Shown here: positions 57,741 through 64,000 of the stretch, piece by piece | How positions within the stretch are numbered: the stretch's first letter is position 1 | How the letters are laid out: each line of letters opens with the position of its first letter | The notes under the pieces: model-generated | Told to the model about the DNA's origin: nothing | Seen by the model: the letters and a program-made list of their open reading frames with translations, nothing else | Databases searched by the model: none | Position numbers and translations under genes: made by a program | NCBI GenBank assembly: GCA_015680685.1 | Contig: MNCI01013583.1 | Location: forward strand, 174,063-238,062 | From: Gnetum montanum | Taxonomy: Eukaryota; Streptophyta; Gnetopsida; Gnetales; Gnetaceae | Length of the DNA: 64,000 bases | Reading direction: 5' to 3'

Positions 57741-60700
57741 ATTTGCTAACTCTGTAGTTGTTTCCTAACTGCTTTTATTTTCAATGATGCATAAGGATGG
57801 GGAGATTTATGACCCTGTTCCCTCATGCCATAATCTTCCTCTTGGAATGGCAGTTTGGCCCAAATTAAGCTGTCACCAACCACTGTTTTGGCTTGTTCTG
57901 GTGTTTGAATAGGGGATTGGTCTTTGGGAATTTCGATTTCCGAACCCTATTTGGTTTCTATGTTATTGATAGCTCAAGGGATCATTTCATCACTGTGGAT
58001 AACCACCTCCTCTCCTGCATAGGGTAGATGGATCTCCTGATGAATAGGTGATGAAACTGCCCTTAGTTGAGCTAACCAAGACCTCCTTAGGATTAGGTTA
58101 AAGCATGACATCTCCTCAACGACAATAAACGTTGCGTCTGTGGGGAATTAGTCCCCTGTCACAAAGTTGATGTGCACTGTCCCTTTGACTTGCACCCGTG
58201 CCCCGTTGAACGACTTTAGACACAACATCGTTGTAGGATTGATTTCATCGATCAGGTCTAGTTTATCCACTATGGGATATGGGATGACATTGGCGGCTGC
58301 CCCATCGTCTACATGTACTCTCTGGATTCGGTGTTGGCCAACCCAGATGGTGATGAACATGGGCGCCGTTGTCACCTGAGCTTTTTCTAGGTCATCCTTA
58401 ATGGATTCATCACAAAAGGTCAACAAGGAAGGCTCAGGTTTTTCAGCGGCAAGGCGAAGCATGACGGAATGAATTACTTCTTCATCCGTTGGCAAGCCCT
58501 CATCCATAGGTATGGACGTTAGCATGTGAACCATGGCTTTGTAGTGCTTTTGGGATGTCATTAACAAGTCGTACAAGGTCAGTGTTGTATTTTTTTGTTT
58601 AAGAGCTTGCTTGACTTGCGTAAAGGTGTTGAGGAGATCTCGCCCATGATCTGACTGCTTACCACCTTTTTCCTCTTCCATTCGCCCTAAGAGACGAATT
58701 TCTCAGGGAAGAATAGCATCTGGTCGAGAGCCATGTATTTTTGGACTAGTAGGAAATGGTTGCGTTTGTACACTTTTGTCCTTTCCAGAAAGTGGGGCCA
58801 AGGGCACAGAAGCGAGGGGTTTAGGCTTGGGATAGCCCAACATAACATGGTCCTTGACCGTATCAGTTGTCATACCCTCTTCCCCTTTTCTGTTACGCTG
58901 GGATTGGGGGGTTGACTTGGAGGTTTGCCCTTGCACGGGAGGGGTAGCTGATGGTTTTGGCACCCTGATGACAAAGGGTGCCTTAGGCATAGGCGCGGGC
59001 TGGGCCACGGCTTTACTAATGGTGGACTGTCGAGCAGTGGTCTAAGAAGGGGCTCGGAGGACAAAAGGTTACCTTGGAGCACTCCTCGTCGGTGTTGATG
59101 AACCCGTTGTTTGGGGTGAACGAGCGGGCAGTCGCAACACAAAGGGCTGCTTCGACTATGCCTGACCATTACCCTCTGCACCTACCATGTTGATGGTGTA
59201 CCCTACATTATTTGCATTTAATGGGTCTCTGTACACATGCATGGCTTTGTTTTCTGGTCGTGCCAGACTACTGCTGTCTAGGACGAGATCACCATGATCG
59301 ATCATGTGTTAAATATCATCCTTCAATGCCCAGTAGTAATCCGTGTCATGACCACACAACTGGTGGTAGTCACAGAAATGGTCTAGCTTGAAGTGCTTGG
59401 GGACTGGCGGTTCGTTAGGCAAAGCCAAAGAAGGATTTTAAAGAAGCTCACAATGATGTCTGTGATGCTTCAAAGCCTCCTAAAATACCTTCTTGTGTTG
59501 AATATGGCCAGTTCCTAGTAGTTGCTTCAAAAGTTTTGAAGGCTTTACAAGTAGGGCTGTGTACTTTGAACGATCTTTACACTCAAATTTAGGCCTTGTC
59601 TGTAGAGGTGCTTCAGGGGCGGAAGGAGTTTCTTGATTGGGGCCATTTGAGCTAGTTGTTAGCTCAGCCGACTCTGCAAATGTTTTCTTGTTATTGTTGT
59701 TTTTCTTCTTGGCCCTCTTGGCAACCGCTGCTACTGTCATTTTCGTAGCTTTGCCTTTGTCTTTGCCTTTACTGTGGGCATTTTTGTAGACCACGTACAC
59801 CGGATCTTTGCTGGCCTCGGCCGTGTCTTGGATGCTCTTAGTTTGAGCAAAGGCTTGGCTAAGGGGGCAAGGAGCAAGGTATTACAACTTTGACTTAATG
59901 AAGTCGTTAACTGCCCCCTTGAAAATGGCTAACAAATGAGCCTCTGTGATTGGTTCGTGAATTTCATTCAAGGTTGTACTCCAACGTTGTATAAACCTTT
60001 GGACCGGCTTGAGCGGATATTGTTTGACTCCCATAAGCTGGTGTAACGTGACTTCAGGTTTCAGGTTGTATTTGAAACGTGTCACAAATTGAGTCAGCAG
60101 CTCTTCTAAGGTCGAAATGGAAGAGCATGGAAGTGCCTGATACCAGTCTAAGGCTTTACTCGTTAGGGACATGGCAAAGACACGAATTATAATGTGTGGC
60201 CATTTTTGCAGTAGCAATGACTCTGACCTAAAAGTAACTAAGTGAGCTATGGAATCGCCTTTCCCATTGTATTTCGTAAAATGGGGAAGTGGCATCCCAG
60301 GGGGTAACTATAAAATGGGCACTATCGGATTAATAGGATTGTCATGGTAAAAATCCATGACTTGTACTGTGTCAGAACCAGTAGCCTTGAGAGGCATTTA
60401 ACTTCCTTTGTAAGAGTCTGAATAAGCTAAAAGGCTTGATCCAAACCCGTGGACAGAGAGTTTGTTTGTAGAACAGTAGGAGGAGCCACACTAGGTGGCG
60501 GAATAGGGATGACCACTATCGACTGTACCATTGGATAAGCTGTTTGTGTGGCCGGGGGCATAAATGATGATCTTGTAATAGGGTTTAGCACCTGCAGGGC
60601 CTGGCTTTGATTAAGGTGAGGATGGGACATCTGCGTATGATGCGCAATGAGAGGCATGTTTGGAACCCACCNNNNNNNNNNNNNNNNNNNNNNNNNNNNN

Positions 60701-61215
60701 NNNNNNNNNNNNNNNNNNNNNNNNNNNNNNNNNNNNNNNNNNNNNNNNNNNNNNNNNNNNNNNNNNNNNNNNNNNNNNNNNNNNNNNNNNNNNNNNNNNN
60801 NNNNNNNNNNNNNNNNNNNNNNNNNNNNNNNNNNNNNNNNNNNNNNNNNNNNNNNNNNNNNNNNNNNNNNNNNNNNNNNNNNNNNNNNNNNNNNNNNNNN
60901 NNNNNNNNNNNNNNNNNNNNNNNNNNNNNNNNNNNNNNNNNNNNNNNNNNNNNNNNNNNNNNNNNNNNNNNNNNNNNNNNNNNNTTTTTCTTCGAGTTCT
61001 TGTGGATACATAGGTAGGTTCGCTGCTAGTTTAGCACAGAGAAAATTGTAGTGTTCCTTGCACTAAGCGTGTCCCTCAGGCTCTTTATTTTGAAGCCTGA
61101 GGGAACGACATGGTTGCATCGGACTAGTCGATGGTTCGACCACAGGAGGCGTAACTTGCATGGTCCAAGGATTCTCGAGGTTGACAGTGTCAACAACGAT
61201 GGTTGATGTAGCCAT
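57741..61215 (-). pseudogene. gag-pro: Tat/Ogre-like gag and protease
   Basis: Minus-strand ATG at 61215 begins MATSTIVVDTVNLENPW. The ORF is interrupted by the N gap (60984-60672) and shifts frame near 60390; from there a single frame runs to about 57960. Capsid at 60295-59882 reads MPLPHFTKYNGKGDSIAHL, LTSKALDWYQALP and FIQRWSTTLNEI, the Tat/Ogre gag pattern. A knuckle-like CDYHQLCGHDTDYYWALK (about 59360) has the last Cys replaced. The Pro-rich linker and a spacer (58681) lead to the protease, HVDDGAAANVIPYPIVDKL, matching the Ogre/Tat V-D-x-G-x-x-x-N-V form, and then IVVEEMSCFNLILRRSWL. About ten stops. Everything after the protease is missing. Confidence 0.8.
60672..60984. other. Assembly gap, 313 N
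   Basis: Unknown sequence within the N-terminal part of the Tat/Ogre-like gag; the flanks are gag coding on both sides. ORFs across the gap are meaningless. Confidence 0.99.
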
Positions 61216-61447
61216 TCTTTATGCATTTCGGAAGTAATGACGACAAGGACAAAGGTCGCAAGGGCAAAAGGTAAACTAAGGTAATAATCGGGGCTTTCTA
61301 TCTTATAGGATTCCAAGGGAATCATTGGAGCAACCGATCTGCACTGCATAATCTAGTAAACAACCATGGAAGTATTATGTTTACGTCAATCGACAATGGG
61401 TACAGACAGCTTACAAGACTAAACGTAAAATGTGGATCAGAGGTTTA

Positions 61448-61466
61448 GGCCCTCCTTCTAGCACCA
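61448..61466 (-). other. Primer-binding-site-like sequence of the Tat/Ogre-like element
   Basis: Minus strand reads TGGTGCTAGAAGGAGGGCC, six bases after the LTR end ATTACA at 61473. Position and TGG start fit a primer site. I cannot name the tRNA with confidence. It lies 233 bases upstream of the gag ATG. Confidence 0.5.
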
Positions 61467-61472
61467 AAAAAC

Positions 61473-62935
61473 TGTAATGATGGAAAACGTCGATCGTTGG
61501 AAACACCGAACGAGAGTTCGTGTACACAATTCTAACCCTAGATCTGTGCGAGGGCCGTGCTGGAGAAGACAAATCCAAGGTGCCCTAAACGATCTTGTTG
61601 ATCAGACAGGGACTTATTTGATCAGTATTACCTTTGTAATAATTGGATGGCAAAAGGGTGATCTCAATGAGGAAATATAATGTCGTTAATCCTGAAAGTA
61701 ATTGAAAGCAATGTAAACGATTTAAAGCGATTGCAAAATCTTTATAAAAAGGACACAAGAAATCAGATTTATAGAGAATGCTATACCAAGATCTGGGATT
61801 TAACTTATGAACAAAGTATGTTGAATACAATGATTACAGGTGGACTTCGGTTTGGACAAAGCACATGCCAGCAACAAGAAAGTTATTTAAAGACGAAACA
61901 AGCAAAGGTGAATCTACCTTGTTCTAGCCAATCTGGGCCCAAGGAAGTCAGACCCAAGGTAGAATATCTGTTAATTGGCTGTTTCTAATCAAGGGTTCTT
62001 GCCAATCACCTCTGATGTTTTGGCGATCGCTGATCTTCTTTTGCTCTCTTGCCAATCTTGAAAGAAGATTTTTGCCCACCCTTTGATCTTTGTCAACTGG
62101 AGTATTTATAAGGTTAGGATCAAGAGAAAAACGCGGTTTAGATGACACATGTCCTGAACTTATAAGATGCCGTTGACTTGATGTGTTTGCGTTTGAAGCT
62201 TGTGGTGCCACGCTGCATTACGCTCTGAAGCGTAACACGTCATAAACCACTCTTGTTGGAGCTTTGGCGACCGACTGTTCTTTGATTATGCTGCAATACG
62301 CTTAGAGAGCACACCGTGATGTATGAACTACTGATACTTGTATTGTGCTATCTTTGTCACTGCTTGCATTACGCTGTGTCATGTTAGTTCACACTACATA
62401 GCGTAATTCAGCGTAAAATAGCGAACTTGCAAAAAATTGAAGTATTGTCGCCATGCTTCCTTTGGTTCTGATCAATCTTTTCGGGGTTTATTATGCTACA
62501 TTGCGTAATGTAGCGTAATAGGCCCCGGAACCGAAAAGTTTACTGGGTTGTGCTGCAGATTGTTGCTTAAGCCTTGAGATTTTACTGGGTCGTCGAAGTC
62601 TCGAATTTTTGCCACCTCTATTGTTGCGATGGATTGCATTCTAGGATTACGCTGCGTTATCCAACATTACGCTATGTTGCGTAATGCAGTGTAATATGCC
62701 GAAAGCTAAGATTCTCGAAACATAGAAAACTTGCAAAGTTTGGAGGCTTGTCGTCGTGCACACCTTGTCTTTTTCTATCTTCTGAAGTTTATTTGCGCTG
62801 TGCTGCACAGCATGGCGGAATAGACCCTTTAGCCGAAAAAGGAAACTTGTTGAGCTGCGCCTTGTCGCAAATTCTTGCCTGAGTCGCAAGATTTTGCTGA
62901 ACCGTTGAAGCCTCGAAATTTTCACGATGTTTCAG
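61473..62935 (-). repeat. 5' LTR of the Tat/Ogre-like element, about 1.46 kb
   Basis: The minus-strand 3' end is CATCATTACA at 61473. The 5' start is probably TGAAACATCGTG near 62935. TATAAATA occurs at plus 62110-62103. U3 (62115-62935) contains two tandem ~305-base units (anchors ACTTGCAAA at 62425 and 62729) and repeated TTACGCT/AGCGTAA palindromes. No second LTR copy is present in the window; the 3' end of the element appears deleted. Confidence 0.65.
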
Positions 62936-64000
62936 GATCTTCCTCACCTTGAAAGATAGTCATTCCTAGATTATGGAATTATTCAATAAGCTCAAGTTTC
63001 TCAATCATCTACCACCACCACCACCACTTCCTAAAGCAATGTGCATCAATGGTGAACATGAATTCTTCTTCATGTGTTGATGAAGGAATTGGAACTAATA
63101 GTAGTTGATATCTTTTTAAATGATCTTTCCATTTAGTGTAGGAGTAGGAATAGGATTAATGGGATTCATTTATATATCTATCATAGTCTCCTTAGTTTGA
63201 TTAACAATGGGATCCCAACGTTCATCCACCTATAATGGCTATATCCACCTCTAGCATCTATCATCATTGCACACAATACCACAAAATTAGGAAATAGGTA
63301 AACCTACTTTCTAATACAAGCTTGGAACATCCTCCTTCATAACCTTTGTTGAAGAGCATTACATGGTTATAGAACTTGTAACGAACAATTAGTCATGATA
63401 CTGAATACATAAATAAAATAAAATTAATGTAGTGAAAGAAAAGAAAAAGAAAAAATTATAGTAAAACCATGATCAAAAGAAAAGAAGAAACTGGAACATT
63501 GGAAGAAAAGAAATATAACTAATTAATCCACATATAATAAGTTGAAACTAAAAATTAACTGAAAGAGATAAACCATCATAAACTAAAAATATTAAACTAT
63601 TGTAAATATCTAGCATATCCATAAAGATCCAACCATACAAAATTAATCAATCAAAAGATGAAATATAGAAGAAGAAAATCTGAACATGTTTGATAAATAG
63701 TCTCATACATAAATATCAAATGGTATCTAAAGTTGAAAAATCATGACAAAAAATCTCTATATTAGCAAAGCCATCAAATATCCTCATACTCCATCTAGTT
63801 CTAGTGACTTGTAAATAAAACAAGAAGATCATTATATACTTGAGTAAAGATCCTTATAATTTGTTCTAACTAAATGGTGGAAAAATCTCATGGTGGGTAG
63901 ATAAGGCATGGTTTATCTAGAAAATAAGTTAGAATTCATACAAACTAGGCATCAAAGAGCACATAGTGAAAGAAAAAATAAACCAAAACCAAATAATATT
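62936..64000. other. AT-rich flank, no gene
   Basis: Contains a (CCA)n-type run at 63012-63027 and purine-rich AAAGAAAAGAAAAAG sequence at 63430-63450. A minus-strand reading near 63180-63000 gives short fragments without recognisable motifs. Nothing else supported. Confidence 0.4.

Noticed and set aside
60607-61051. Long ORFs across the N run
   Set aside because: They consist of unknown bases.
1-64000. CRISPR arrays, bacterial operons, tRNA or rRNA genes
   Set aside because: The tandem arrays seen lack repeat-spacer structure, and no cloverleaf or rRNA sequence other than the 5S-like piece was found.

Overview
This is nuclear DNA from a seed plant with a large, repeat-rich genome. I can support no intact host gene, rRNA, tRNA or CRISPR array. 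Nearly every recognisable stretch is a broken transposable element: Ty3/gypsy elements of the Athila, chromovirus and Tat/Ogre types, one L1-type LINE, and several LTR families without a coding partner. The mix of old divergent elements, AT-rich filler and deep nesting fits a gymnosperm, but the sequence alone does not prove that.

Layout, left to right. 1-4440, minus strand: the 3' part of an Athila-like element (LTR piece, an extra ORF in the env position, 3' noncoding DNA). 4441-9830, minus: a decayed chromovirus (gag, protease, RT, RNase H, integrase, chromodomain) whose upstream region carries a 5S-rRNA-like segment. 10117-10691: 21-bp and 45-bp minisatellites. 11541-12350, plus: a broken ORF of an unidentified element. 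12965-13300 and 23661-26200, minus: two parts of one LINE, separated by the best-preserved element here. That element (13538-23447, plus) is a complete Athila-like retrotransposon of 9.9 kb with both LTRs, a tRNA-Asp primer site, gag-pol in one frame, a polypurine tract and a near-perfect 5-bp target duplication. 28080-31512: gag and LTR of one gypsy element (minus) back to back with an integrase fragment of another (plus). 32301-38895: a pair of ~1.1-kb direct repeats (element E) enclosing a cluster of ~370-bp TATA-bearing repeats and a patchwork junction. 39820-44705, plus: a very decayed Athila-like element with its 3' LTR. 45082-46620, minus: chromovirus integrase and chromodomain. 46621-53031, plus: two overlapping Athila-like copies, including an assembly error. 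53381-57261, plus: a multi-exon pseudogene of unknown family. 57741-62935, minus: a Tat/Ogre-like gag-protease and its LTR, with a 313-N gap.

Three themes stand out. First, four unrelated LTR families each carry a different short palindrome repeated in the region upstream of TATA. Second, Athila-like copies carry an extra ORF between integrase and LTR that looks like the plant-transposon domain, plus a second PPT-like motif well upstream of the true one. Third, the multi-exon pseudogene at 53-57 kb has consistent introns and reading frame but no family I recognise, and lies convergent with a Tat/Ogre element. Three single or clustered N positions mark assembly joins; two of these created artificial duplications that should not be read as biology.
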